A stretch of DNA of 64,000 bases from Syntrophobacteraceae bacterium. GTDB lineage: Bacteria; Desulfobacterota; Syntrophobacteria; Syntrophobacterales; Syntrophobacteraceae. This document shows, in pieces, positions 1-9,303 of the stretch. A model generated the notes under the pieces. That model was not told the origin of the DNA. It searched no databases and saw only the letters and a list, made by a program, of their open reading frames with translations. Each line of letters begins with the position of its first letter. The stretch's first letter is position 1. The position numbers and the translations under genes were made by a program. Location: NCBI GenBank assembly GCA_018053185.1, contig JAGPLX010000007.1:1-64000 (forward strand). Reading direction: 5' to 3'.

Positions 1-1
1 G

Positions 2-118
2 AACAAGGAGGAGTGCAGCAGGGATTGTGACAGGTTGCAAGCCTTCCAGGACGCTATCCTGGAGTTGGATGAACGGAACATCAAGAATTTCGGTCTGAAG
101 TCCTCCTCGAGGGTGTGA
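2..118 (+). CDS. C-terminal end of an unidentified protein (5' truncated)
   Basis: The frame is open from the window edge for 38 codons and ends in TGA at 116-118. The visible part is hydrophilic and probably helical, with two cysteines near the start (ECSRDC) and a charged stretch around LELDERN. The start lies outside the window and I do not recognise the family. It is on the opposite strand to the mdh gene that follows, so the two transcription units converge. Confidence 0.45.
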   Translation, partial: NKEECSRDCDRLQAFQDAILELDERNIKNFGLKSSSRV

Positions 119-524
119 TGCACCCCGGGGGCCGTGCAAAGATCCTCGGGCCGGCAAATCCAGGCGGTCTCTCAAATCTTTAATTGTGGTGTGAAAATGT
201 TCTGACCTTTTCGCAAGTTTTTCACAAAGAAATGTTGTTATATTAATAAGTTGAGTCTATTTCAGGCGGGGGTTCCCGGCCTCGAAGGGACAGAGAAAGG
301 GGAGAATCCCCCTTTGCGGGTCCGCTGGCATCTAAAAATGTACGCGGATGACGGCGGAAAGCAGTGGTGCGGGCAAGCTTGACTTGCCCGTTGTATTTTC
401 GAACGCCAGTCTGCCTAAAACCGTGACTTGGAATAGAGAAAGGGAAAGACTCCAATCCACACCCGGATCGTCGCCTTTCCCCGAGGGCAAAACCATGGGT
501 TTCGACGGTTGCGAACGCCGTTTT
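119..524. other. Convergent intergenic region with two small hairpins
   Basis: No convincing gene is seen. It lies between the 3' end of a plus-strand gene and the 3' end of mdh. Two inverted repeats could act in termination: AAAGGGG (296-302) with CCCCTTT (309-315), and CGGGCAAG (370-377) with CTTGCCCG (383-390), the second followed on the plus strand by TTGTATTTT. Neither has a clean uridine tract for mdh. The AT-rich stretch at about 180-250 is promoter-like in composition but no good box pair is seen. Confidence 0.35.
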
Positions 525-1511
525 CTACTCCAGCATTGCCTTGACGCCTTCTTGTTCTTCGAGCAGTTCCTTGAGGGTGAAATCCATCTTCTCACGTGAG
601 AAGGCATCGATTTCCAGACCCGTAACTCGCTCGTATTTCCCGGGTTTGCAAATAACTGGAACTCCATACATGACGTCCTCGGGAATCCCGTAGGAACCGT
701 CGGATGGAAGACCCATGGTCACCCACTTGCCGTTGGTGCCAAGGGCCCAATCATGCATGTGATTGATGGCGGCATTGGCAGCTGAGGCGGCAGAGGACAA
801 ACCGCGCGCCGCAATAATAGCTGCACCCCGCTTTCCCACCGCGGGGATGAATTCGTTCTTATACCAGTTTTCGTCCACGAGCTTCAGGGCGGGCTGGCCA
901 GCCACGGTACAGAATCGAATGTCCGGATACATGGTGGGTGAGTGGTTGCCCCACACAATCATCTTCTCGACGGAATCCACCGGGTGCCCGGTCTTGGCGG
1001 CGAGCATGGATACGGCCCGGTTGTGGTCCAACCGCAACATGGCCGTGAAATTGCCCTTGGGCAGATCGGGGGCGGATTTCATGGCGATCCAGGCATTGGT
1101 ATTGGCAGGGTTGCCCACGACCAACACCCGGACGTCCCGAGAGGCCACCTCATTGAGTGCCTTACCCTGCTCAATGAAGATCTTGGCATTATCCATAAGC
1201 AGGTCTTTGCGCTCCATTCCTGGTCCTCGGGGCTTTGCACCGACCAAGAGGACATAGTCCGCATCTTTGAAGGCGACTTTGGGGTCGCCCGTGCCGATCA
1301 TGTCCACTAACAAGGGGAATGCGCAATCAGAGAGTTCCATCATGACGCCCTTGAGCGCCTGCTGGATTTTATCTATAGGAAGTTCCAGCATCTGCAAGAT
1401 GATTGGTTGATCCTTGCCCAACATCTCGCCGCTGGCGATACGGAACAAGAGGGCATAGCCGATCTGGCCGGCGGCTCCCGTTACTGCAACACGAACTGGG
1501 GTTTTGGCCAT
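525..1511 (-). CDS. mdh: Malate dehydrogenase (NAD-dependent, cytosolic/chloroplast-type subfamily)
   Basis: This 328-residue enzyme interconverts malate and oxaloacetate. It shows the Rossmann loop GAAGQIGY near residues 12-19, the substrate-binding arginine motif [13 protein letters not shown], the second arginine in RLDHNRAV, and the catalytic histidine in [13 protein letters not shown]. Length and motifs fit the type common in Deltaproteobacteria, not the lactate-dehydrogenase-like form. The start is fixed by a strong AAGGAGGA site seven bases before ATG. It lies 39 bases after pycB on the same strand, so oxaloacetate made by pyruvate carboxylation can go directly to malate; in syntrophic propionate or fumarate metabolism this step also runs oxidatively. 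Confidence 0.95.
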   Translation of the reverse strand: MAKTPVRVAVTGAAGQIGYALLFRIASGEMLGKDQPIILQMLELPIDKIQQALKGVMMELSDCAFPLLVDMIGTGDPKVAFKDADYVLLVGAKPRGPGMERKDLLMDNAKIFIEQGKALNEVASRDVRVLVVGNPANTNAWIAMKSAPDLPKGNFTAMLRLDHNRAVSMLAAKTGHPVDSVEKMIVWGNHSPTMYPDIRFCTVAGQPALKLVDENWYKNEFIPAVGKRGAAIIAARGLSSAASAANAAINHMHDWALGTNGKWVTMGLPSDGSYGIPEDVMYGVPVICKPGKYERVTGLEIDAFSREKMDFTLKELLEEQEGVKAMLE

Positions 1512-1550
1512 GGTGAATCCTCCTTATGGGTTGAGTCCTCCGAATGTGGA

Positions 1551-3551
1551 TTATCCGATAACCGCCAGCACGTCACCTTTCTGTACACTCTGACCCGCCT
1601 TGGCCAGGATCTGCTTGACCGTACCCGTGGCGGGACTGGGGATGGAGTTTTCCATCTTCATGGCTTCCAGGATCAGGACAGTGTCCCCTTCCTTGACGGA
1701 GTCCCCTTCATTGACCTCGAAGCGGATGATCATACCGGGCATGGGGGCTTCGACCTTGGTGCCGCCCGCAACCGCTGCCGGGGCTGCCGCCGGCGCCGCT
1801 GCCGGCGCCGCTGCCGCCGCAGGCTTGGGCGCTGCTACGGGAGCGGGACGAGGAGCTGCGGCTACTGGAGCCGCCATGGGAGTAATGGAGGTGATGGCAG
1901 GTGTTGGACCTCCGGTCTGCTCCACTTCCACCTGGAAGTATTCGCCATCCACGAACACACTGAAGATCCTCGTTTCGGGGCCCTTCGGGGGAGCTTCCTT
2001 CTTGGGTTTTTCGACCAGCTCACCCTTGAGGGCCTTCTTGATGAGCTCCGCTTCTCGCTGGCAATCTTCCAAGGTTTTGGGCTTGACCTCGGGCGGAATG
2101 GGTTCAATCCCATATTTCCACTTGAGGAAGCGCAAACCGGTCATGGGGTATAGAGCGTAGATGAGGACATCGTCGATATCCTTGGCCAGGCCCTTGGTGT
2201 CTTCATAATTCTTGGGCATCTCGGGTTCGAGGATCTCGGCCGGACGACATGTGATGGGGGTTTCACCCCGCGGGTATCCCTTGAGGGCCTTCTTCTGGAT
2301 CTCCGGATCCAAGGGAGCCGGCGTTTGGCCGTACAGACCGTAGAACAGGTCTTTGGTCTGGGCGGAAATCATCTTGTAGCGTTCTTCGGGTGTATCGAAC
2401 AATACGTTGTTGACGGCCTGAATCCCCACGATCTGGCTGGTCGGGGTGACCAGGGGAACCTGACCCATTTCTTTTCTGACCTGGGGCAGGGCTGCAAACA
2501 CGTCGTTCAACCGGTCGGATGCACCCATTTCACGCAGCTGGTTGATGAGGTTGGACAGCATGCCTCCCGGCGTCTGATGGAGCAGCACGTTGATGTCGAT
2601 GATGGACATGCGGTCGTCGAGAAGATGACGATACTTGGGAGAAACCTTCTCGAAGTGTTCACTGCATTCGGCCAGCAGATGAAGATCGAAGCCAGTGTCG
2701 CGATTCGTGCCGCGTAGTGCCACCACCAAGGGCTCGATGGCCGGATGCGAACTTCGGTAGGCCCAGGGGGACAGGCAGGTGTCCACGATATCCACGCCTG
2801 CCTCGATGGCCTTCAGCAGAGCCAGATCTGCCATGCCCGAGGTGAAATGACTGTGGAGATGGATGGGAACCTTGACGTTTTCTTTGAGGGCCTTAACCAG
2901 GTAATAGGCATCATATGGAGCGATAAGACCCGCCATGTCCTTGATGCAGATGGTATCAGATCCCATGTCTTCAAGCTGCTTGGCCTTTTTGACATAGTAT
3001 TCCAGGTTGTACACCGGCCCGCCCATGCGTCGCTCGGTCAGGGAGTAACAAATGGTCCCCTGGAAATGTTTCTTGAGCTTCTTGATAGGTTTGATCACCG
3101 TCTCGAAATTCCGGAAGTCGTTCAGGGCATCAAAGGTTCGAAACACATCGATGCCGTTGATGGCCGCCCGCTCGGTGAACGCCTCGGCGACATCGTCGGG
3201 ATAATTGCGATATCCCACCAGGTTCTGCCCTCGCAACAGCATCATCATGGGGGTCTTGGTGAGGTACTTTTTCAATAGGCGAATTCGCTCCCACGGATCC
3301 TCACCGAGAAATCGATGCATGGTGTCGAAGGTGGCTCCCCCCCAGACTTCCATGGACCAATATCCCACCGTATTCATCTTTTCGGCGATAGGAAGAAGGT
3401 CTTCCGTTCTGCCACGCGTGGCAAAAAGCGATTGATGTCCGTCTCTGAATGTCAGGTCTCCAATGTTGATCGGATTGTCCACCTGCACGGGAGGATCATC
3501 AATTAACCTTGCAATCAAAGACGTGCCGTGAAGATACTCTTTGTTGTTCAT
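1551..3551 (-). CDS. pycB: Pyruvate carboxylase subunit B / oxaloacetate decarboxylase alpha-type carboxyltransferase with biotin domain
   Basis: The 666-residue protein has an HMGL-like carboxyltransferase barrel from about residue 25, beginning with LTFRDGHQS, with a metal-binding HLHSHFTSGM motif. A conserved PYC/OADA region follows, then an Ala/Pro-rich flexible linker (about 560-600) and a C-terminal biotinyl domain with EAMKMEN; the biotinylated lysine is K632. The family transfers carboxyl groups between carboxybiotin and pyruvate/oxaloacetate. No biotin carboxylase (pycA) or OadB membrane subunit is in the window. The link to mdh favours pyruvate carboxylation, but an oxaloacetate decarboxylase role cannot be excluded. 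An AGGAGC site precedes the ATG. Confidence 0.9.
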   Translation of the reverse strand: MNNKEYLHGTSLIARLIDDPPVQVDNPINIGDLTFRDGHQSLFATRGRTEDLLPIAEKMNTVGYWSMEVWGGATFDTMHRFLGEDPWERIRLLKKYLTKTPMMMLLRGQNLVGYRNYPDDVAEAFTERAAINGIDVFRTFDALNDFRNFETVIKPIKKLKKHFQGTICYSLTERRMGGPVYNLEYYVKKAKQLEDMGSDTICIKDMAGLIAPYDAYYLVKALKENVKVPIHLHSHFTSGMADLALLKAIEAGVDIVDTCLSPWAYRSSHPAIEPLVVALRGTNRDTGFDLHLLAECSEHFEKVSPKYRHLLDDRMSIIDINVLLHQTPGGMLSNLINQLREMGASDRLNDVFAALPQVRKEMGQVPLVTPTSQIVGIQAVNNVLFDTPEERYKMISAQTKDLFYGLYGQTPAPLDPEIQKKALKGYPRGETPITCRPAEILEPEMPKNYEDTKGLAKDIDDVLIYALYPMTGLRFLKWKYGIEPIPPEVKPKTLEDCQREAELIKKALKGELVEKPKKEAPPKGPETRIFSVFVDGEYFQVEVEQTGGPTPAITSITPMAAPVAAAPRPAPVAAPKPAAAAAPAAAPAAAPAAVAGGTKVEAPMPGMIIRFEVNEGDSVKEGDTVLILEAMKMENSIPSPATGTVKQILAKAGQSVQKGDVLAVIG

Positions 3552-3569
3552 CCTTAAGCTCCTTTTTCC

Positions 3570-3770
3570 CTATTTTCCGTTTTCCACTTGAGAGATTAAC
3601 CTCAGCCGCCCACATTTCCAGCACTCGATTTCGCATCCCTCGGAATGTCTCATAAGCCTTTGGGCTCCGCTCCTCCTCAGGATATCCGCCATCGGGACCT
3701 GGTAGCCTTGGACCTCCTCCAGGAACCGTTGCCGCTCATCGCATCGAGACTGCGGAAAGTCCCTCGCCAC
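3570..3770 (-). CDS. Small cysteine-motif protein upstream of pycB
   Basis: A 66-codon frame fits exactly between the small gene before it (27-base gap) and pycB (18-base gap), which is the main argument that it is real. It starts with GTG and has GGGAG eleven bases upstream. The C-terminal half contains CEIECWKCGRLR, which looks like half of a zinc ribbon or an Fe-S knuckle. I do not recognise a named family. Its place suggests a role with the biotin enzyme, but this is inference from position only. An overlapping ORF at 3677-3859 in another frame is weaker. Confidence 0.45.
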   Translation of the reverse strand: MARDFPQSRCDERQRFLEEVQGYQVPMADILRRSGAQRLMRHSEGCEIECWKCGRLRLISQVENGK

Positions 3771-3797
3771 CTCGCAAAGAACTCCCTGTGATGCCCA

Positions 3798-3998
3798 CTA
3801 CCGGCATAAACGCATTTGCCAGGTCCACCGGATATCCATCGCCTGTTTGCGCCCTGCAATCGACCAAAGACCTGACAGGATCTGAGGTCTTTCGGCTTGA
3901 GCCCTTTGCTGCATGGCCATCAATGCTTCTTGCTCCGTTGTGAGGTACAGATTGACTGCCGAAGCAATTGCCGCAATCACGTTCTTTTTGACTTCCAT
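3798..3998 (-). CDS. Small conserved protein of the biotin-carboxylase/carboxyltransferase neighbourhood
   Basis: The 66-residue product begins MEVKKNVIAAIASAVNLYL, an alanine-rich helix, and ends with SLW-like and GR..MDIRW..QMRL segments (SGLWSIAGRKQAMDIRW). From memory, short proteins of this layout sit upstream of acyl-CoA or pyruvate carboxylase subunits in Deltaproteobacteria. I chose the ATG at 3998 because AAGGAGG lies seven bases before it; the frame also opens with a TTG two codons earlier that is too close to that site. It is probably the first gene of the pycB-mdh transcript. Its function is not known to me. Confidence 0.6.
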   Translation of the reverse strand: MEVKKNVIAAIASAVNLYLTTEQEALMAMQQRAQAERPQILSGLWSIAGRKQAMDIRWTWQMRLCR

Positions 3999-4219
3999 CC
4001 TCAACCCTCCTTACTGCAGATCCCTCTCTTCGTCGCCCATTCGCCTCGATTTCTCGGTAAGTCGCCGATGGAGGTCATGGCCTTTGGGCTCAGCTCGATG
4101 AAATCCATTAGCGTCGTTATATAAATCCCCACGGGAAGCAAGCATCTCTCCTTTTTTAAAGCCGGAGCACGGTCCCGGTTCCCGCCGGAGTCCCAATGAG
4201 CACGCGAGGGTCGATCCCC

Positions 4220-4549
4220 CTAGGATGCTCGCCGCGTCTTCTTCTTGAGATTGCTGATTTTCCTGCGCAACAAGCCCGCCAGCCTCTTGTTTCCTTCTTC
4301 CTTGGCCTGGATTTTCTTTTCCTTCAGTTCCCGCAGCTTGAGCTTGAGGCTGCGTACGTCCGCACTCTTCTTCCCGCTCTTCACCTCTACAATGCCCTTC
4401 ACCTCCTTGATGGCGGCAATGAGCTCGTTCTTATTCATGGCGTGAACTCCGACGATCCCCTCCACTTTGAGGGCCATCTCCCGGAGTTCCTTGGCCGTCA
4501 TTTTGTCCAGGGGCTTTTCCTTCTGTTCCTTCTCCTTGGCCTTACCCAT
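4220..4549 (-). CDS. Rho-N/SAP-like domain protein
   Basis: The 109-residue, very basic protein has an N-terminal [19 protein letters not shown]...[10 protein letters not shown] segment that matches the Rho transcription-terminator N-terminal fold, a SAP-like helical domain. A lysine-rich coiled region follows ([19 protein letters not shown]) with a basic tail. Such proteins probably bind nucleic acid or ribosomes; no catalytic domain is present. The start overlaps the 3' end of the slipin gene by eight bases, with AAGGAG seven bases upstream, so translation is probably coupled. It is the last gene of the long minus-strand run. Confidence 0.7.
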   Translation of the reverse strand: MGKAKEKEQKEKPLDKMTAKELREMALKVEGIVGVHAMNKNELIAAIKEVKGIVEVKSGKKSADVRSLKLKLRELKEKKIQAKEEGNKRLAGLLRRKISNLKKKTRRAS

Positions 4550-5327
4550 TCACCAACTCCTTGCTCTGCTTCTGCTGAAACATCTCCGCCATGGTAATGA
4601 ACGGTTTGAAGAGATCAATGGGGATGGGAAAAAGGGTCGTGGAATTGTTCTCTGCGGCAATCTCTCTCAAGGTCTGCAAGTAGCGAAGCTGCACCGCCAC
4701 GGGGTGCTTCTGGATGATTTCCGCGGCTTCCGCCAATCTGGTCGCAGCCTGATATTCCCCCTCCGCTCCGATCACCTTGGCCCGCCTTTCCCGCTCGGCC
4801 TCCGCCTGCCTGGCCATGGCTCGCTGCATCTCGATGGGAAGATCGATTTGCTTGAGTTCCACCACCGTCACCTTGATTCCCCAAGGTTCCGTGTGCTTGT
4901 CCAGGATCTCCTGAATATGGGCATTGATCTTCTCGCGCTCCGAAAGCAAATCATCCATCTCGGCCTGCCCGCAGACACTCCGCAGGGTGGTTTGAGCCAG
5001 CTGGCTCGTGGCGTACAGGTAATTCTCCACGGAAATGACGGATTTTACCGGGTCAATGACACGAAAATAAATGACGGCGCTCACCTTTACCGATACATTG
5101 TCCCGGGTGATGACATCCTGAGACGGAACATCGGTGGCCACCAGCCGAAGACTCACTTTCTGCATCCGGTCAATGAGCGGGATCAAAATGATGAGTCCGG
5201 GTCCCTTGGACCGCAACACCCTCCCCAGCCGAAACACCACCCCACGCTCGTATTCATTGAGGATACGGACGGCATTGGCAAGGAACAACACCAGGAAGAC
5301 CACGACGACCAGGAGCCCGTACGACAT
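4542..5327 (-). CDS. Slipin/stomatin-family membrane protein (SPFH domain)
   Basis: The product is 261 residues. An N-terminal hydrophobic segment ([15 protein letters not shown]) is followed by a band-7/SPFH domain ([33 protein letters not shown]) and a C-terminal helical region rich in [17 protein letters not shown], which is typical for oligomerisation. I moved the start nine codons inward, to the ATG at 5327 preceded by GGGAGG at five bases. The upstream neighbour is an NfeD-type protease; the stomatin-NfeD pair is widespread and the protease cleaves the stomatin C-terminus in characterised archaeal cases. Function is probably membrane microdomain organisation. Confidence 0.9.
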   Translation of the reverse strand: MSYGLLVVVVFLVLFLANAVRILNEYERGVVFRLGRVLRSKGPGLIILIPLIDRMQKVSLRLVATDVPSQDVITRDNVSVKVSAVIYFRVIDPVKSVISVENYLYATSQLAQTTLRSVCGQAEMDDLLSEREKINAHIQEILDKHTEPWGIKVTVVELKQIDLPIEMQRAMARQAEAERERRAKVIGAEGEYQAATRLAEAAEIIQKHPVAVQLRYLQTLREIAAENNSTTLFPIPIDLFKPFITMAEMFQQKQSKELVNG

Positions 5328-5380
5328 TGCCACCCTCCCAACGCCACCCATGTTTTGAAATGGCTAAACAAAAGTTGAAA

Positions 5381-6688
5381 CTATTTAACAACCTCTTTAC
5401 CACCGATTTTTTGGACTTTCAACTTTAAATTCTCAACGGATACAACCTCCACCCTTTCCCCTGCAGGGATGGGTTCATCCGCTTCCGCGTTCCAGAGTTC
5501 GCCGCTTACAAAAACCTTTCCGTTCGGATCAATGGATTTCTCCACCACCCCCACAAGGCCCACCAGCGCTTCCGCACCGGTCTGGGGCTTCTGGATCTGA
5601 GAACGAAAGGCCAGGGCCGCCACGGTCACAAAAAAAGCCGACACCGTCAGGATGGTCGGGATGAACACGGCCATGGCGAGCTGAGTGGTATGACCGGGAA
5701 CTCGGAAAAGCATGAGAGAACCCAGAACCAGGGAAAGAACGCCGGCGAGACTGAGAAGCCCGTAGGACGCGATCTTGATTTCCAACAGGAAAAAAACGAC
5801 GGCAAGAAGAATGAACAAGAAGCCCGCATAGTTCACCGGCAGGGTTTGCATGGCGTACAAGGCGAGGATCAAGGAAATGCCGCCGATGACCCCGGGAACC
5901 ACCACCCCCGGTTGGGAAAGCTCGAAATAAAGCCCCGCCAGGCCGATCATCAGAAGGATATACGCGATATTGGGATTGCTGATGGCTCGAAGCACCCTAT
6001 GCTGCCATCCGGGATGGATGGTTCTCTCCTCGACCCCCTTGGTGTGCAGGATTTTGGTGACCCCCTTGTGCTTGAGCTCCCATCCATCGAGCCTTTCCAA
6101 GAGGTCCGGGAGATTGTCGGCGATCAGGTCAACGACATTTTTGGCAAAGGCCTCTTCCGCCGTGGCGGAGATGCTCTTTCGAACCGCCTCCTCGAGCCAC
6201 TCGGTATTGCGTCCTCTTTGGGTCCCGATGCTCCGGGCAAACGCCAGCATGTCGTTGAGGACCTTTTCTTCCATGGTGGAAGGAACGTCCTTGCCGCCGG
6301 CCGTCACGGGATGGGCCGCCCCGATATTGGTTCCAGGGGCCATGGCCGCGATGTCCGCGGACGCGGTGATGAATACGCCGGCGGATGCGGCTTGGGCGCC
6401 GCTTGGAAAAACATATACCACCACGGGGATTTTGGCGTTCAAAATCGCCTGTGCCATGCCCCTCATGGAGCTCATGAGGCCTCCGGGCGTATCCAGAAGA
6501 ATGATGAGACACTCGGCGCTCTCTTCCTCCGATCGGGCTATGGCGTATTTGAGAAAATCCTCGACCCCCGGATTGATGGTATCCTGGATTTGAATGATAT
6601 TGAGGTGCGCCCCATGGGCCTCGGAGTCTCCCACAACGAACAACCCGAGGATGACCCAAAGGACCCAGGCAAACATTGCATTTCTCAT
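5381..6688 (-). CDS. NfeD-family membrane serine protease (ClpP-like, stomatin partner)
   Basis: The 435-residue protein has a signal segment (MFAWVLWVILGLFVVG), a ClpP-class protease domain with LLDTPGG, the nucleophilic serine in QAASAGVFI and a probable catalytic lysine in MEEKVLNDM. About four transmembrane helices follow (e.g. IAYILLMIGLAGLYFEL), then a C-terminal NfeD OB-fold domain (ALVGLVGVVEKS...GKVFVSGELW). I placed the start at the ATG at 6688, preceded by AGAGG, in place of an upstream start overlapping the udg gene. The gene is directly upstream of the slipin gene (53-base gap) and is its expected protease partner. Confidence 0.88.
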   Translation of the reverse strand: MRNAMFAWVLWVILGLFVVGDSEAHGAHLNIIQIQDTINPGVEDFLKYAIARSEEESAECLIILLDTPGGLMSSMRGMAQAILNAKIPVVVYVFPSGAQAASAGVFITASADIAAMAPGTNIGAAHPVTAGGKDVPSTMEEKVLNDMLAFARSIGTQRGRNTEWLEEAVRKSISATAEEAFAKNVVDLIADNLPDLLERLDGWELKHKGVTKILHTKGVEERTIHPGWQHRVLRAISNPNIAYILLMIGLAGLYFELSQPGVVVPGVIGGISLILALYAMQTLPVNYAGFLFILLAVVFFLLEIKIASYGLLSLAGVLSLVLGSLMLFRVPGHTTQLAMAVFIPTILTVSAFFVTVAALAFRSQIQKPQTGAEALVGLVGVVEKSIDPNGKVFVSGELWNAEADEPIPAGERVEVVSVENLKLKVQKIGGKEVVK

Positions 6689-6704
6689 GGCGAACCTCTT
6701 GGTG

Positions 6705-7511
6705 TCAGGATTGCAGGGGAACAACCGAGCCCAGGACGGCACGGATCTCGAGCAAGTCGTCCCAGACTGCCGCCTTCTGAGCGGGGTTTCTCAGAAGGTA
6801 TGCGGGATGAAAGGTACAAATCAAGGGAATTCCCCGCCACATGTGGCGCTTCCCGCGCAATTGCGAGATTGGTTTGTGGGTGCCGAGCAGAGTCTTGGCT
6901 GCGCAGGATCCCAAGGCGCAGATTGCCCTGGGACGAACTGCATGCAGTTGTTGCAGGAGAAAAGGTGAGCAGATCTCGATTTCATCCTGCCCCGGCGTGC
7001 GATTTCCTGGAGGGCGACATTTGACGATATTACAGATATAGACGTCCTTCCTCTGAAAACCGAGGCTCTGGATCATCTTGTCCAGAAGCTTTCCGGCTCT
7101 TCCCACGAAGGGCAGCCCCTCCCGGTCCTCGTCTAAACCGGGGCCTTCCCCCACAAAAACGAGGTTTGCCGTGGGCGACCCATCTCCAAATACGATCCGT
7201 TTTCGGTCGGCGTGCAGGCGACAACGGCGGCAGTCTCCCAGCTGAGCGCGAATTTCGTCGAGAAGCTTCGCCCGATCCTTGAAAGAGGCTGCGGGATCGT
7301 GCACGATAGGGAAACCGTCCGGGACGACATCCTCCTCTTGAAAAGCGGGCTGGGCCGAGCCATGAATTCCGGGAGGAAGGCTTCGGACCCGTGAATCCTC
7401 GGTGTCGTGTCCGGTTGTGGGCCAATCGGCAAGGCCTCCTTCGCGGAGACCGGTGAGAAGGGTGCGCAGCTCTCTCAATGCGAGGCATACCCCGACCCTA
7501 GCGTTATCCAT
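6705..7511 (-). CDS. Uracil-DNA glycosylase, family 4 (Fe-S type)
   Basis: The 268-residue enzyme removes uracil from DNA. It has the [4Fe-4S] cysteines of family 4 (CRRC and the later pair in VKCRPPGNRTP...EIC), motif 1 as GEGPGLDEDREGLPFVG and motif 3 as TFHPAYLLRNP. The N-terminal 80 residues are an unconserved, low-complexity extension that also occurs in relatives with a DnaE- or DNA-polymerase-related origin. The ATG at 7511 follows the coaBC stop by one base, so it was chosen over an upstream start. The following nfeD start is only 16 bases downstream. Confidence 0.9.
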   Translation of the reverse strand: MDNARVGVCLALRELRTLLTGLREGGLADWPTTGHDTEDSRVRSLPPGIHGSAQPAFQEEDVVPDGFPIVHDPAASFKDRAKLLDEIRAQLGDCRRCRLHADRKRIVFGDGSPTANLVFVGEGPGLDEDREGLPFVGRAGKLLDKMIQSLGFQRKDVYICNIVKCRPPGNRTPGQDEIEICSPFLLQQLHAVRPRAICALGSCAAKTLLGTHKPISQLRGKRHMWRGIPLICTFHPAYLLRNPAQKAAVWDDLLEIRAVLGSVVPLQS

Positions 7512-7512
7512 T

Positions 7513-8730
7513 TCAACCCCCCCGGCCGTCATCGGACAAGAGGCTCTCGATCCTGTCGAACACATGCTCGGCAACCTGTTCCTTGGTCATGCACGGCAGC
7601 TCGGTGAGCCCCCCCGAACGATCCAGAATTTTCACCTGGTTGGTCTCGCAGGCAAACCCGGACCCACATTGAGTCAAATCGTTGGCCACGATGAAATCCA
7701 GGTTCTTCTTCACCAGCTTTTCTCTGGCGTTTTCGATGAGATTCTCCGTCTCGGCGGCGAATCCCACCAGAATGGGTCGGGGAGACGATCCTCGGGCCAT
7801 CCCAAGGGCGGCCAGGATATCCGGGTTTTTCACCAGGCGCACCTCAAGATCGTCAACGCTCTTCTTAAGCTTCCGGGAAGCCACCTGTTGGGGGCGGTAG
7901 TCACCCACGGCGGCCGCCATAACGATGACGTCCATATTCGGAGCGAGATCCATGACGGTGTCCCTCATCTCATCGGTGCATCTCACCCGATGGACTTGGG
8001 TTCCCGAGGGGGGATCCAGGACGCTCGGGCCGGATACCAGGTCGACTCGAGCACCGCGTCGCACGGCAATGGTGGCCAGTGCGTACCCCATTCTTCCTGT
8101 CGAGGGATTGCTGATGAAACGCACGGTGTCGAAATGTTCCCGGGTCGGGCCCGCGCTCACCAGGACCCGCTTTCCCTGAAGAGTTTGAGGAGTGAGGATC
8201 CGCCTGGCAGATTCAAGAATTTCCGTAAGTTCGGCCAAGCGCCCGATGCCTTCCTCTTGGCAGGCCAGCGTTCCCTCAACCGGTTCCAAAACATGGATTC
8301 CCATCTTGCGCAACTGCTCGAGATTTCTTTGAGTGAAAAGATTTTCGTACATCCTGGAATTCATGGCGGGGCAGACCAGGATGGGGACGGTTGCGGCCAG
8401 CAAGGTCGTGGTGAGGTAATCGTCGGCGATTCCCGCAGCCATCTTCGCCAGAAGGTTTGCGGTGGCCGGAACCACCATGATCAGCTGTGCGGCCCTTGCC
8501 ACCTGGATGTGTCCCACGCGGGATTCGAACCCCAAATCGAAAAGGTCCGTGCAAACCGGATGGTTGGACAATACCTGCAGGGTAAGTGGGGTGATGAATC
8601 GTTGGGCATTGGCGGTCATGACGACCTGAACGTCGGCGCCCTCTTTGTCCAGGAGGCGAACCAGCTCGGCGGCCTTGTATGCGGCAATTCCTCCGCAGAT
8701 CCCCAGGAGAATGGATTTTCCTTTAAGCAT
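7513..8730 (-). CDS. coaBC: Bifunctional phosphopantothenoylcysteine decarboxylase / phosphopantothenate-cysteine ligase
   Basis: The 405-residue protein catalyses two steps of coenzyme A synthesis. The N-terminal flavoprotein CoaC domain has GICGGIAAYKA, the catalytic histidine in VGHIQVAR, the PAMN motif (CPAMNSRMYEN) and the active-site cysteine in LACQEEGIGRL. The C-terminal CoaB domain starts with VLVSAGPTREHFDTVRFISN and carries KKNLDFIVANDL for nucleotide and substrate binding. The length is normal. The gene sits in a tight minus-strand run; a 78-base gap separates it from the lipoprotein gene upstream. Confidence 0.95.
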   Translation of the reverse strand: MLKGKSILLGICGGIAAYKAAELVRLLDKEGADVQVVMTANAQRFITPLTLQVLSNHPVCTDLFDLGFESRVGHIQVARAAQLIMVVPATANLLAKMAAGIADDYLTTTLLAATVPILVCPAMNSRMYENLFTQRNLEQLRKMGIHVLEPVEGTLACQEEGIGRLAELTEILESARRILTPQTLQGKRVLVSAGPTREHFDTVRFISNPSTGRMGYALATIAVRRGARVDLVSGPSVLDPPSGTQVHRVRCTDEMRDTVMDLAPNMDVIVMAAAVGDYRPQQVASRKLKKSVDDLEVRLVKNPDILAALGMARGSSPRPILVGFAAETENLIENAREKLVKKNLDFIVANDLTQCGSGFACETNQVKILDRSGGLTELPCMTKEQVAEHVFDRIESLLSDDGRGG

Positions 8731-8808
8731 ATCGAATGCCCAGCTTGAAAAAGGTGGTTGTCTTGTGTGAATTCCTTGGTGAGGGGTTCGTTCCGGCTCC
8801 GCCCACAG

Positions 8809-9303
8809 TTACCCACCCATGGGTGCCACATAAATCTCTACATAGGTGCGAAAAAGTTTTTCATAGATATTGATCACAGCCGTCTTGTCGGGTTTTTCGA
8901 AGATGAGGACATTTCGTTTGGATCGGAAACCGCCCTTGGGTTTCCAGTTCTCCCGGGGCATGGCCATCTGGAAAAAACTGACCAGCGATCCCACGTCCAC
9001 CCTGGTTCCGCGCAGCGTGAGCAACCCGGCCTTGAGGGAACCCGACTGGAATACAAAGGTCTCCCCCTCCAATCGACTCAATTCATGGGGTACCGGCACA
9101 TCGGGAAAGTCAAGGAACAAAGGGCGAATGGTCGAGGGGGATGTGGCCGTCGTGGAAGAGGAAGAAGGAGCAGTGGAAGACTGGTCCACGGGATTGGGTG
9201 GGGGCGGTGCGCTGCGGCTGGAAGTGCTGCAAGCGAACGTGGTCAAAGTAGATAAAATTAGCGTGGCTTTTACCAACCTGCCAAAGAGTCTGGTGCCTGC
9301 CAT
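8809..9303 (-). CDS. Putative lipoprotein of unknown function
   Basis: The 164-residue product has a hydrophobic N-terminus ending in TFAC, an imperfect lipobox, followed by a Pro/Ser/Thr-rich spacer (residues about 30-60). A conserved-looking domain begins LDFPDVPVPHELSR and contains FQSGSLKAGLLTLRG and MPRENWKPKGGF. From memory, this domain recurs in deltaproteobacterial lipoproteins near coaBC. I set the start at the ATG at 9303 because AGGAGG lies seven bases upstream, whereas the longer ORF lacks a site. It probably acts in the periplasm at the outer membrane; no biochemical role can be named. Confidence 0.65.
   Translation of the reverse strand: MAGTRLFGRLVKATLILSTLTTFACSTSSRSAPPPPNPVDQSSTAPSSSSTTATSPSTIRPLFLDFPDVPVPHELSRLEGETFVFQSGSLKAGLLTLRGTRVDVGSLVSFFQMAMPRENWKPKGGFRSKRNVLIFEKPDKTAVINIYEKLFRTYVEIYVAPMGG

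Noticed and set aside
370-390. Hairpin CGGGCAAG/CTTGCCCG as the mdh terminator
   Set aside because: The T-rich tract lies on the plus-strand side, so the element does not fit termination of minus-strand mdh.
1407-2160. Plus-strand open frames opposite pycB and mdh
   Set aside because: Their low-complexity Arg/Gly/Ala composition is produced by the complement of the Ala/Pro linker of PycB; no start site or family match.
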